Below, piece after piece: positions 16,372-23,975 of a stretch of 41,754 nt of DNA (position 1 is its first letter; each line of letters opens with the position of its first letter). The notes beneath the pieces were generated by a model. It was not told where the DNA came from. It did not search any database and saw nothing but the letters and a program-made list of their open reading frames with translations. The DNA comes from an uncultured Bacteroidales bacterium (GTDB taxonomy: Bacteria; Bacteroidota; Bacteroidia; Bacteroidales; WCHB1-69), in assembly GCA_946186495.1 (NCBI GenBank), contig CAMHNQ010000024.1, positions 1-41,754 of the forward strand, written 5' to 3'. The position numbers were made by a program, and so were the translations under genes.

Positions 16372-17865
16372 TCACACCGTCCGTTGTTGTTCGACACCGT
16401 TGACGAAGATGGCGGTGAGCGGGCGGGCGGGGCAGACGTACTCGCAGGCGCCGCAGCCGATGCACTTGCTCTCGTTGACGGCGGGGATGAAGAGTTTTCC
16501 GGTGTCGTCGCCGCGCTTGGGTACCATCTCGATGGCTTCGGCGGGGCAGTGGCGGGCGCAGTTGCCGCAGGGAACGCCGTCGGCCACCACGATGCAGTTC
16601 CGGGCCACCCAGACCGCCTGTCCCTTCTTGATGGAGGTCTTTTCCTCCTTGGTGATTTTCACGATGGCGCCGGCGGGGCAGACATCGCTGCAGGCGGTGC
16701 ACTCGGGTCGGCACCAGCCGCGTTCGTACGACATCACCGGCTGCATGAGGTGCATCAGGTCGGTGGAGGGGCGCAGCACGTCGTTGGGGCACTGCGACAC
16801 GCAGAGCTGGCAGCCCGTGCAGTGTTTGCGGAAACGGTCGAGGGAGCCGGATCCGGCAGGCACGATGGGTGTGGTGCGCTCGGGGGCCACCTTGTCCTCG
16901 ATGAATGCGAGGCCGCCATCGACTTTCTTCTTTTCCTGGGCGAAGGCCGCCGTGCCGAGGGCTACCGCCGACCCGATCAGGAATGCGCGCTTGCCGGTAT
17001 CGACGGATTCCGTGGAGGTTGCTGGCACGGGATTGCTTTTGGCGTGCTTGTATTCAATCGCCTCTTTCGGGCATACGGCCATGCAGTTGCCGCAGGTCAC
17101 GCAACGCGAATAATCGACGAAGCCGTTCTTGCCGTCGATGCAGGAGGCCTTGCAGTTCTTGGTGCAGAGGCCGCATTTGACGCATTTCTCCTCGTCGATG
17201 TGCATCTTGAACCAGGAGAAGCGGCTGAAGAAGCTCAGGAAGGTCCCCACCGGGCAGATGTTGTTGCAGTAGGTGCGGCCGTTGCGCCATGCGAGGATGA
17301 CGATGGCCACGAAGGTGACCGCCGCGATGATGAAGGTCGGAAGGCTGCGCATCCACACCTCCTTGCTGTAGAAGGTGTATCGGTTGAAATGCTCGCTGAC
17401 GGCAGCGAGGCCGTTGTTGCACCATTGGTAGATCGGCGAGAAGAGGTTTTGCACGATGCGGCCGTAGGCGGAATAAGGGGCGAGCAACGCCACTAAGGAG
17501 CCGACACCTGCAATCAACACTACGATGAACAATCCTAAAACGGTGTAACGCAGTATGTTGTGCGCTTTGGAATAGGTGTAGCGGTTCTTCTTGAACCAGT
17601 TGTACACGTGTGCCACACCGTCCTGGAATACCCCCATGGGGCAGATAACGGAACAGTAGCATCGTCCGAATAATAAGGTGATTATCAGCAGAATGGCGAT
17701 GACGATAAAGTTGAGTGCTAACACGGAGGGAAGGAATTGCGCCTTTGCCATCCAGCCGAAGAATGTATGCAATGTCCCTGTGAAATCGAGGAACATCAAC
17801 GTGATACCGAGGAAGAAGACGGCCGCAAGGACGCGCCGGATTCGTTGTATGGTTTTCTTATGCAT
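16372..17865 (-). CDS. Membrane polyferredoxin (NapH/CcoG-like 4Fe-4S protein)
   Basis: A 497-residue protein. Four N-terminal membrane helices (for example VLAAVFFLGITLMFLDF and LALNFIVIAILLIITLLFG) frame two CxxxCP motifs, GRCYCSVICPMG near residue 68 and GRTYCNNICPVG near residue 240. These are typical of NapH-like electron-transfer proteins. After them come two ferredoxin motifs (CVKCGLCTKNCKASC; CVTCGNCMAVCP), a further hydrophobic segment (RAFLIGSAVALGTAAFAQ), and at least four more Cys clusters (CTGCQLCVSQCP; CTACSDVCP; CGNCARHCP; CIGCGACEYVCP). It probably moves electrons across or along the inner membrane. It lies 19 bases after the lipoprotein gene and before the Fe-S aldo/keto reductase, in one operon. 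Confidence 0.92.
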   Translation of the reverse strand: MHKKTIQRIRRVLAAVFFLGITLMFLDFTGTLHTFFGWMAKAQFLPSVLALNFIVIAILLIITLLFGRCYCSVICPMGVFQDGVAHVYNWFKKNRYTYSKAHNILRYTVLGLFIVVLIAGVGSLVALLAPYSAYGRIVQNLFSPIYQWCNNGLAAVSEHFNRYTFYSKEVWMRSLPTFIIAAVTFVAIVILAWRNGRTYCNNICPVGTFLSFFSRFSWFKMHIDEEKCVKCGLCTKNCKASCIDGKNGFVDYSRCVTCGNCMAVCPKEAIEYKHAKSNPVPATSTESVDTGKRAFLIGSAVALGTAAFAQEKKKVDGGLAFIEDKVAPERTTPIVPAGSGSLDRFRKHCTGCQLCVSQCPNDVLRPSTDLMHLMQPVMSYERGWCRPECTACSDVCPAGAIVKITKEEKTSIKKGQAVWVARNCIVVADGVPCGNCARHCPAEAIEMVPKRGDDTGKLFIPAVNESKCIGCGACEYVCPARPLTAIFVNGVEQQRTV

Positions 17866-17884
17866 TTATGAATGGTGATTAGGG

Positions 17885-18697
17885 TTAATGGGAAGCTTTT
17901 GTGACGTTGATGTTTGAGAGGGTGAAGCCGTTGTCGGCGTTGAGCGTCACGTGAGCGGTGACAACTGGCATGTCGTCGTAAAACAGCACTTTGCCGGTGA
18001 CGAAGTTTACGCCTGGGGTCGCCAGCACGAGCAGCGTGTCGCCGTTGATGTTGTAGCTGATTTGTTCGCCGAGCCAAAGGGCATCGTCGAAGAAGTCTCC
18101 CATATCCTTGACGGTGTTGGTCACGGTTGTTAGCTCTTTTTCTCCGTTGTAAAGGGTGATGTTCTCCCTTTTGACAGTGTAGCTCAGCTCCTTGCATAGC
18201 GCCTGTTGCATCTCGTAGGGGTCGATGGTGCCGGCGATGTAATGGGGACCCTCCTCGCGGAACCCGATTCGGTAGAACCGCTCCGTATGGACACCGGTGC
18301 CTTCGATTGAGACGCCGGTGAGCCAGAGTTCGCCAGTGGCCGCATTGTAGCGGGCTTGCGGTGTGTTGCCGTGGCGGATGTTGGAGAAGATGGTGGCTCG
18401 GCCGTCCTTGGCGACCACGATGCCAAAGCCTTCGGAGGATGTGGTTGAGTCGCATCGCACCAGACTCCACACGTGGATGTTGTTGACGGTGTCGTTGAGG
18501 ATGGGTTCGAAGTTCCCGTCGATGACGTGGCGGTCCAATGTCGCATTGACGATGTCGGGCGCGACGCCTTCACGGACGGCCTCTTCCAAGACGCCCTTTA
18601 CGGGCTTCATCTCCGTTTTTCCCCCTTTGCAGGAAACGGCAATCAAGCTGCTTATGACCAGCAGTTTACACAGGTATAGGACTCTTGTCGGTTTCAT
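17885..18697 (-). CDS. Lipoprotein of unknown function
   Basis: A 270-residue protein with a lipoprotein signal: basic start MKPTRVLYLCKLL, hydrophobic core VISSLIAVSC and a lipobox Cys near residue 23, followed by KGGKTEMK. The rest is mixed alpha/beta and beta-rich (TGVHTERFYRIGFREEGPHYIAGTIDP; GDTLLVLATPGVNFVTGKVLFYDD; VTAHVTLNADNGFTLSNINV). I do not recognise the family. It sits between the LolA-like carrier gene (29 bases upstream) and the polyferredoxin (19 bases downstream), all on one strand. A role at the periplasm or outer membrane, linked to lipid transport or to the reductase system, is possible but is inference only. Confidence 0.75.
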   Translation of the reverse strand: MKPTRVLYLCKLLVISSLIAVSCKGGKTEMKPVKGVLEEAVREGVAPDIVNATLDRHVIDGNFEPILNDTVNNIHVWSLVRCDSTTSSEGFGIVVAKDGRATIFSNIRHGNTPQARYNAATGELWLTGVSIEGTGVHTERFYRIGFREEGPHYIAGTIDPYEMQQALCKELSYTVKRENITLYNGEKELTTVTNTVKDMGDFFDDALWLGEQISYNINGDTLLVLATPGVNFVTGKVLFYDDMPVVTAHVTLNADNGFTLSNINVTKASH

Positions 18698-18726
18698 ATT
18701 TTGTTACGTTTGATTTCCTGGACAGG

Positions 18727-19257
18727 CTATTTCTTGACGATATTGGAAATCTTGTAGGTAGTCACCGTGCCGTTGAATTCCTCGAACACCAGTTCTACAG
18801 GAATGTTGTCGGATTTGCGGTAGGTGATGGTGATTCTGGAGTAGCCACGCGGAGCTGTCTTCTTCGCACGCAGCGTCACCACTTTGTTGGCACCTTTCTC
18901 TGTGACGGAGGTTTCGGCGTTGTTGTCGGTGGCCGCCTGTTTCCAGTCGCCGTTGACACAGTTCATGAGGGTGTTGCGGTGGGCGCGTATAGCGGCGTTC
19001 TTCTCCGTGTCCACCGTCGACTTCTTGCCCCGGATACTCGTACTCACGGTCTTCCCGTCGATGATGAAATAGTCGCCGGCGGGTTTGGAATAGCGGAGTT
19101 CCATCTTGTCAGTGGAGAAAAGCTTGAGGTTTCCTTCAGCTTCGATGGTTTTGCCGGAGGCTTTGATGAATTTGGATTCGGTGAAACGGGCTTCCACTTT
19201 TTGCGCGGAGGCGGCAAATGCCAGCATGGCAATGACAATGGTCAGTATTCTTTTCAT
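18727..19257 (-). CDS. LolA-like periplasmic lipoprotein/lipid carrier
   Basis: A 176-residue protein with a classic signal peptide (MKRILTIVIAMLAFAASA, then QKVEA). The body has the LolA pattern: ARFTESKFIKASGKTIEAEGNLKLFSTDKMELRYSKPAGDYFIIDGKTVST, where an early 'F.Q.K..' strand, a G.L.......R..Y..P segment and an I.DG strand are typical. The C-terminal half ends with GYSRITITYRKSDNIPVELVFEEFNGTVTTYKISNI. LolA proteins ferry lipoproteins through the periplasm, and LolA-like members occur with MMPL exporters in lipid and aryl-polyene clusters. Here it directly follows the second MMPL gene, with its own -7 box at 19291-19298. A dedicated lipid cargo is likely but not proven. Confidence 0.8.
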   Translation of the reverse strand: MKRILTIVIAMLAFAASAQKVEARFTESKFIKASGKTIEAEGNLKLFSTDKMELRYSKPAGDYFIIDGKTVSTSIRGKKSTVDTEKNAAIRAHRNTLMNCVNGDWKQAATDNNAETSVTEKGANKVVTLRAKKTAPRGYSRITITYRKSDNIPVELVFEEFNGTVTTYKISNIVKK

Positions 19258-19290
19258 ATTATAAAATATTTGTCTTGACTAAATGGGCGG

Positions 19291-19298
19291 CAAAAATA
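19291..19298 (-). promoter_or_regulatory. -7 promoter box TATTTTTG for LolA-like operon
   Basis: Minus strand reads TGTATTTTTGCCGCC, 34 bases before the ATG at 19257. It allows LolA, lipoprotein, polyferredoxin and reductase genes to be transcribed apart from the MMPL gene. Confidence 0.65.
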
Positions 19299-19304
19299 CA
19301 ATTT

Positions 19305-21725
19305 TTATTTTTCCACTTTGCGTTTCATGTATGGCCATTTCATCAGCCAGCGGAACAGCAGCGGCTGTAGCGTGTAGGTGATCAAGATGGTGGAGATCAT
19401 GCCGATCAGCGCACATTCGCCGATGGAGACGATGGTCGGATGTTTGGCGAACAGCATAGCACCCATCACGACAATCAACACCAAGGCGGAGAAGAAGATG
19501 GCCACTTTGTGGTATTCCAGCAGGCGGCTCTGCTCCTGACGCTGACTCTCGATGAGTCCCTTCATCACGAAGATGCTGTAGTCGACGCCAATACCAAAGA
19601 CAAAGGTGGAAATCACGATGTTGATCATATTGAATGACAGCCCGAAAATCGCCATCCAGCCTTGTACCACATACCAACTCAGGAACATGGGCATGAAGGC
19701 AAGGAGCGATATGAAGATGTTTCGGAAAGATACCAGCAACACCACGAACACGAAGATGGACGATATGAGCAATGCCATGCTGAAGTCTTTGTGAATCAAG
19801 GAAATCAAGCCTCCAGTGTAATACATGGGATCCACCACTACGGCATGAGGGATGGAGGCAACAAGGTCGTCCGTCTCTTTCAATTTTTCTTTTGATAACT
19901 TTGGAGCGTTGAAAATCAAGAACTTGCCATCGGTCTCTTCGATGAAGTTGCAGAGCAGGCCGTCAGGGACAATGCCGGATTCGTAAAGGTTGCCCGGTTC
20001 GTATTCCGCTTCGACCATGGCCTGGAACGGCACGAAAATATCGGGGGAAAGGTCGTTTTTCGATGCGGCGGACTTCACGGCAGCCATTGCTTGCGCCACC
20101 TTCTCCGGAGTCCAGTAACGCTTCCATGCAGCTATGCGGTTTTCCTGTTCGGCTTGCGACTGGAATAGCAGTGACGCCACCGGCGTGTAGGAACTCAGGT
20201 CGCCGGCCTTGCGTAACGAATCCAATGTGGAGGCCAGTGCCATGTTGGCGTCCAAAGCCTGGTCCAATTCATCGGCAGTGACGGCATAATACCGCTGTTT
20301 TCCGCCTTGGTCGTTTTTCTCCTCATACAGATCCCGGGACTTTTTGAAATCCTCGCTTTCATAGCCGATGTGCTTCAGGTCGTTGTCGAACTGCACCTTG
20401 CCGGAGAAAATGAATCCGATAAAGATGATGATGCACAATATTATGATAATGAACTTGTTGCGGTCATATGGATAGTTGTTGATTTTGTCAATCAGCAGGA
20501 AAGCTTTTTTGCTGTGCTTGGCATCTTTCACGTTCAGGAAATGGGGCAGGAAGACTAAGGAGAAGAAGGTGCTGCCGAGGAGCGCGAAGGTGGCGAACAG
20601 GCCGAAATCCTTCAACAGCTCGCTTTCGGTGAACATCAGGCCGAGGAACGCGCCGATAGTGGTGAGGCAGCCGAGGCAAACGGGGAGGGCTTCATCCGCC
20701 AACATCTGCTCAATATCGCCGACAAATCGCTGGTGCACAATTATATGCAGGCAATAGCTGAGCGCAACGCCCAAAATCACAGCACCCACCCCCAAAGCCA
20801 TCAGCGACATGCCGCCCTTGATCCAATACATGCAGGCCAACGCAAAGATGGTGCCGTAAAGGATGGGCAGCACATTCTGCCAGATGATGTTGTAACTCTT
20901 GAAACTGAGGCATAAGTAGACGAGAATCAGTATTAACGAGATGCCGATGGTGAGGACTATATCCCGTTTTATGGTGCTGGCATTGTTGGCCGACTCCACC
21001 ACCGCGCCATGCATCAACACCTCGACATCCGGATGTGTCTTGTTGAACTGTTGGATGCACTGGCGGAGGTGTTTGACCAGTTTCCCGCCTTCTTGGGAGT
21101 TGAAAGTCTGGAAATCGGGGGCGATGAAAATCAACGCCACGGTGCTGTCGGGGCAGAACAGATGCCCGTCGATGAGAGTGAACCCCATGCCGCCGGAAAT
21201 GTCGGGCATCAGGCACTCGCGCAGTCCCAACGGGTCCGTGGAGACCAACTCCGAAGCCATGCCGCTTTCGTCATTCATGATCATTTCGTGGTTGCGTGCC
21301 ATGGTTTCATCGGCGTGGGCAATGGCGGTGTCGAATAGGGCGTACAGGCTCGTGTCCACGAACGACGGCACGTGTGTCATGGCATAGTCGAGCGCGTTGA
21401 GGGCCATGTCCGGTTCCAGACGGTAGAGCGTGTTGGCGATGCCCTCGTCGTCGGTCAGGATTGAGTCCATCAGCTCGTCGACATATCCGACCATCACTTC
21501 GGGCTCCGCACCCGTCATCTGCATGAAGAGCTTGTCCTTCACCTTGATGTTGCCGAAAACCAAACCGCTTTCCGATTCGCTGGATTTCGGTAAAAGTTTC
21601 ATCAAATCTTCTTCGAAATGCGCTTTCGCTGCAAAAAAAGCGAAAACGACGCTGCTTGTCACTATGAGAGCGTACAAAAGGAATTTGTGCTGTGTGAAGA
21701 AACGGTAAATTTTTACAAAAAGCAT
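19305..21725 (-). CDS. RND-superfamily exporter, MMPL/HAE-3 type (copy 2)
   Basis: 806 residues from the ATG at 21725 (MLFVKIYRFFTQHK). An ATG at 21788 is rejected because it lies upstream of the -7 box at 21776-21783. The protein aligns end to end with copy 1, sharing long identical stretches such as SFVDT, DSTVALIFI, LPVCLGCLTTIGAF, LPMFLSWYVVQGWMAI and FGIGVDYSIFVM. It has two periplasmic loops and two blocks of about six helices. The neighbours differ: this copy is followed by the LolA-like gene and is divergent from the serine palmitoyltransferase gene, which suggests export of a sphingolipid or related lipid. That substrate is inference. Confidence 0.9.
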   Translation of the reverse strand: MLFVKIYRFFTQHKFLLYALIVTSSVVFAFFAAKAHFEEDLMKLLPKSSESESGLVFGNIKVKDKLFMQMTGAEPEVMVGYVDELMDSILTDDEGIANTLYRLEPDMALNALDYAMTHVPSFVDTSLYALFDTAIAHADETMARNHEMIMNDESGMASELVSTDPLGLRECLMPDISGGMGFTLIDGHLFCPDSTVALIFIAPDFQTFNSQEGGKLVKHLRQCIQQFNKTHPDVEVLMHGAVVESANNASTIKRDIVLTIGISLILILVYLCLSFKSYNIIWQNVLPILYGTIFALACMYWIKGGMSLMALGVGAVILGVALSYCLHIIVHQRFVGDIEQMLADEALPVCLGCLTTIGAFLGLMFTESELLKDFGLFATFALLGSTFFSLVFLPHFLNVKDAKHSKKAFLLIDKINNYPYDRNKFIIIILCIIIFIGFIFSGKVQFDNDLKHIGYESEDFKKSRDLYEEKNDQGGKQRYYAVTADELDQALDANMALASTLDSLRKAGDLSSYTPVASLLFQSQAEQENRIAAWKRYWTPEKVAQAMAAVKSAASKNDLSPDIFVPFQAMVEAEYEPGNLYESGIVPDGLLCNFIEETDGKFLIFNAPKLSKEKLKETDDLVASIPHAVVVDPMYYTGGLISLIHKDFSMALLISSIFVFVVLLVSFRNIFISLLAFMPMFLSWYVVQGWMAIFGLSFNMINIVISTFVFGIGVDYSIFVMKGLIESQRQEQSRLLEYHKVAIFFSALVLIVVMGAMLFAKHPTIVSIGECALIGMISTILITYTLQPLLFRWLMKWPYMKRKVEK

Positions 21726-21775
21726 ATTGAACCTTGATAATTTTCTACAAAAAAGTCTTTTATTTTTAGCGGCGG

Positions 21776-21783
21776 CAAAATTA
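21776..21783 (-). promoter_or_regulatory. -7 promoter box TAATTTTG for MMPL copy 2
   Basis: An exact TAnnTTTG match on the minus strand, 51 bases before the ATG at 21725. It lies only 13 bases from the oppositely oriented SPT box, so the two promoters share upstream DNA. Confidence 0.6.
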
Positions 21784-21796
21784 CACAAATTTTATG

Positions 21797-21804
21797 TATT
21801 TTTG
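21797..21804 (+). promoter_or_regulatory. -7 promoter box TATTTTTG for SPT-SDR operon
   Basis: TGTATTTTTGCCGC on the plus strand. It implies a start of transcription near 21811 and a leader of about 147 bases before the SPT ATG at 21958. Confidence 0.6.
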
Positions 21805-21957
21805 CCGCTCGTCAGAATGGTTGATTCAGTGGGGGTTATATATGTTAAAAAATCTGAATATCAAAAAAATGGGATTGTGGGAGTGTTGAATTCGGCCATT
21901 CAGCTCGGTCATCATTTTGATGAATATGTCTGGTTTAACGGTACGATAATTCGAAAT

Positions 21958-23148
21958 ATGAAAAATCATCTACTACAAAACAAATGTGCGCAATACAGGG
22001 CGCCGCAAATCGCCAAGGCAAAAGGGATCTATCCGTATTACAAGGCGATAGAGTCGGAACAGGATACCTTGGTGAAGATTGGTGGCAAGGATGTGCTGAT
22101 GTTCAGCTCAAACAGCTATTTGGGACTTTCCAATGACCCGCGTCTCAAAGAGGCCGCCAAGGCCGCCATCGACAAGTACGGCACAAGTTGCTCCGGTTCG
22201 CGTTTTCTCAACGGAACCCTTGACATCCATGTGGAGTTGGAGGACAAGCTCGCCAGTTTGGTCGGCAAGGACGGGGCGCTGTGTTTCAGCACGGGTTTCC
22301 AGGTCAACCTCGGCGTTGTCTCCGCATTGTGCGGCCGTAACGATTATCTGCTGCTCGACAGGCTCAACCACGCCTCCATCATTGAGGGAAGCCGATTGGC
22401 GTTCGGCAAGTCGCTGAAATATGCCCACAATGACATGGGGTCACTGGAGAAGTGCCTGCAACAGTGCGAACCTGAATCCGTCAAGCTGATTGTGGCCGAC
22501 GGAGTCTTCTCCATGGAGGGCGATATCGTCCCGCTGCCCGAAATGGTGGAGCTGGCAGAAAAATACGATGCAGAGATTATGCTCGACGACGCCCACTCCA
22601 TAGGTGTTTTGGGTCATCAGGGAAGAGGTACTGCCGACCATTTCGGCCTGACCGACAAGGTGGATCTCATCATGGGTACTTTCTCGAAGTCGCTTGGCTC
22701 GTTGGGCGGTTTCATCGCTGCCGATGCCGATATCATCAACTACTTGAAGCACAATGCCCGGTCGCTGATTTTCAGTGCCAGTATGCCGCCATCCAACGTG
22801 GCTGCGGTCAGCCGGGCCATCGATATTATGTTAGACGAGCCGGAGCGCATCCAGCATTTGTGGGATGTAAGCAACTATGCCCGCAAGCAGTTTAAGGAGC
22901 GCGGTTTTGACACAGGGTGCAGCGAAACGCCCATCATCCCGCTCTTTGTCCGGAATTCGGAGAAGGCTTTCTGGCTTTGTTCCCGTCTGCTGGAGGACGG
23001 AGTCTTCGTCACACCGGTCATTGCGCCTGCGGTGCCCGAGAAAGACGTGCTGATCCGTTTCGCCTTGATGGCTACGCATACCTACGGACAAGTGGACGAG
23101 GCCATAGACAAGATTACCAAAGCGTTCAAGATCGCGGAAATCCTGTAG
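21958..23148 (+). CDS. spt: Serine palmitoyltransferase (alpha-oxoamine synthase)
   Basis: 396 residues from the ATG at 21958, the usual length for bacterial SPT. The enzyme joins serine to a fatty acyl thioester to give 3-ketosphinganine, the first step of sphingolipid synthesis. The PLP lysine is K244 in TFSKSLGSLGG, and the cofactor-binding block is LDDAHSIGVLG (D210/D211). SCSGSRFLNGTLDIHVELE near residues 77-95 has the SGSRFLNGT form typical of SPT rather than of 2-amino-3-ketobutyrate ligase or BioF. The frame is open further upstream (ATG 21817), but the fold begins at MKNHLLQNKCAQYRAPQ. Two bases separate it from the SDR gene. Specificity for serine is inferred from motif and context. 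Confidence 0.88.
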   Translation: MKNHLLQNKCAQYRAPQIAKAKGIYPYYKAIESEQDTLVKIGGKDVLMFSSNSYLGLSNDPRLKEAAKAAIDKYGTSCSGSRFLNGTLDIHVELEDKLASLVGKDGALCFSTGFQVNLGVVSALCGRNDYLLLDRLNHASIIEGSRLAFGKSLKYAHNDMGSLEKCLQQCEPESVKLIVADGVFSMEGDIVPLPEMVELAEKYDAEIMLDDAHSIGVLGHQGRGTADHFGLTDKVDLIMGTFSKSLGSLGGFIAADADIINYLKHNARSLIFSASMPPSNVAAVSRAIDIMLDEPERIQHLWDVSNYARKQFKERGFDTGCSETPIIPLFVRNSEKAFWLCSRLLEDGVFVTPVIAPAVPEKDVLIRFALMATHTYGQVDEAIDKITKAFKIAEIL

Positions 23149-23150
23149 GC

Positions 23151-23945
23151 ATGGTTGTTTTGGTCACAGGGGTCTCTTCCGGTTTCGGATTGGAAACCGT
23201 GCGTCTGCTTTCGCAAGAGGGGCATGTCGTTTATGGCACTGTACGCCGTGATGTGGAACCGGTGCCGGGGGTTCATTATCTGAAAGTCGATGTCCGTGAC
23301 CGGAAAGCAGTGGAAAAGGTTGTAGGGCAATTGATTGAACAAGAGGGTCGCATCGATGTGCTGGTCAACAACGTCGGTATGGGTATTGGTGGGCCTGTGG
23401 AGTTTGCCACCGAGGAGGAGGTCCGGGAGCAGATGGACACTAACTTCATGGGTTTAGTGTATTTCGTGACGGCCGTGCTGCCCTATATGCGGGAGCAGGG
23501 AGGAGGCAAAATCGTGGCGCTGAGTTCTATCGGCGGCGTGATGGGGTTGCCGTTCCAAGGCTTCTATTCAGCTAGCAAGTTCGCCATCGAAGGATATTGC
23601 GAAGCGTTGCGTCTTGAAGTTCAACAGTTTGGGGTTCAAGTTGTGGTGGTACGCCCGGGCGATTTCTCGACGGGCTTCACGGCCAGCAGGAAAAAGACCG
23701 CCAACGCGGAAGCTATGCGGGTCTATCCCTTTTACGCAGAGTCGATGGGGAAAGTGGAACGCGACGAGCGGGGCGGGCTGGAACCGCAAGTCCTGGCACG
23801 CAAGATCAGCCAAATTATCCGTAAAAAGAAACCTCGTCACGGTTATGTGGTGGCTTCGCTTGAACAACGTATTTCTGTGTTCCTCAAGCGGTTGCTTCCC
23901 GCTTGCTGGTTCGCGAAAATCCTCGGCAGTTATTACAGACTGTAA
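23151..23945 (+). CDS. Short-chain dehydrogenase, probable 3-ketosphinganine reductase
   Basis: A 264-residue classical SDR. It has the nucleotide-binding TGVSSGFG at residues 6-13, NNVGMG at 73-78 (usual NNAG), N98, S126 and the catalytic YSASK with Y139 and K143. PG follows in VVRPGDFSTGF. The C-terminal 30 residues (RISVFLKRLLPACWFAKILGSYY) are basic and amphipathic and could touch the membrane, as in ketosphinganine reductases. It starts 2 bases after the SPT stop, so the two are cotranslated and the reductase very probably acts on the SPT product. General SDR activity is certain; the exact substrate is inferred from position. Confidence 0.85.
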   Translation: MVVLVTGVSSGFGLETVRLLSQEGHVVYGTVRRDVEPVPGVHYLKVDVRDRKAVEKVVGQLIEQEGRIDVLVNNVGMGIGGPVEFATEEEVREQMDTNFMGLVYFVTAVLPYMREQGGGKIVALSSIGGVMGLPFQGFYSASKFAIEGYCEALRLEVQQFGVQVVVVRPGDFSTGFTASRKKTANAEAMRVYPFYAESMGKVERDERGGLEPQVLARKISQIIRKKKPRHGYVVASLEQRISVFLKRLLPACWFAKILGSYYRL

Positions 23946-23948
23946 TCA

Positions 23949-23972
23949 CCAAGGGGAAGAATTTCCCCTTGG
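23949..23972. terminator. Hairpin between converging SDR and GNAT genes
   Basis: CCAAGGGGAA and TTCCCCTTGG form a perfect 10-bp stem around GAAT, filling most of the 30-base gap between two converging stop codons. It probably ends transcription from both sides, although no long T-tract follows. Confidence 0.6.
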
Positions 23973-23975
23973 ACG

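Noticed and set aside
15428-17496. Long plus-strand open frames (about 300 and 400 codons) opposite the reductase and polyferredoxin genes
   Set aside because: They are antisense to genes with clear motifs and are low-complexity Val/Gly/Ala/His-rich, as expected from reading GC-rich codons backwards.
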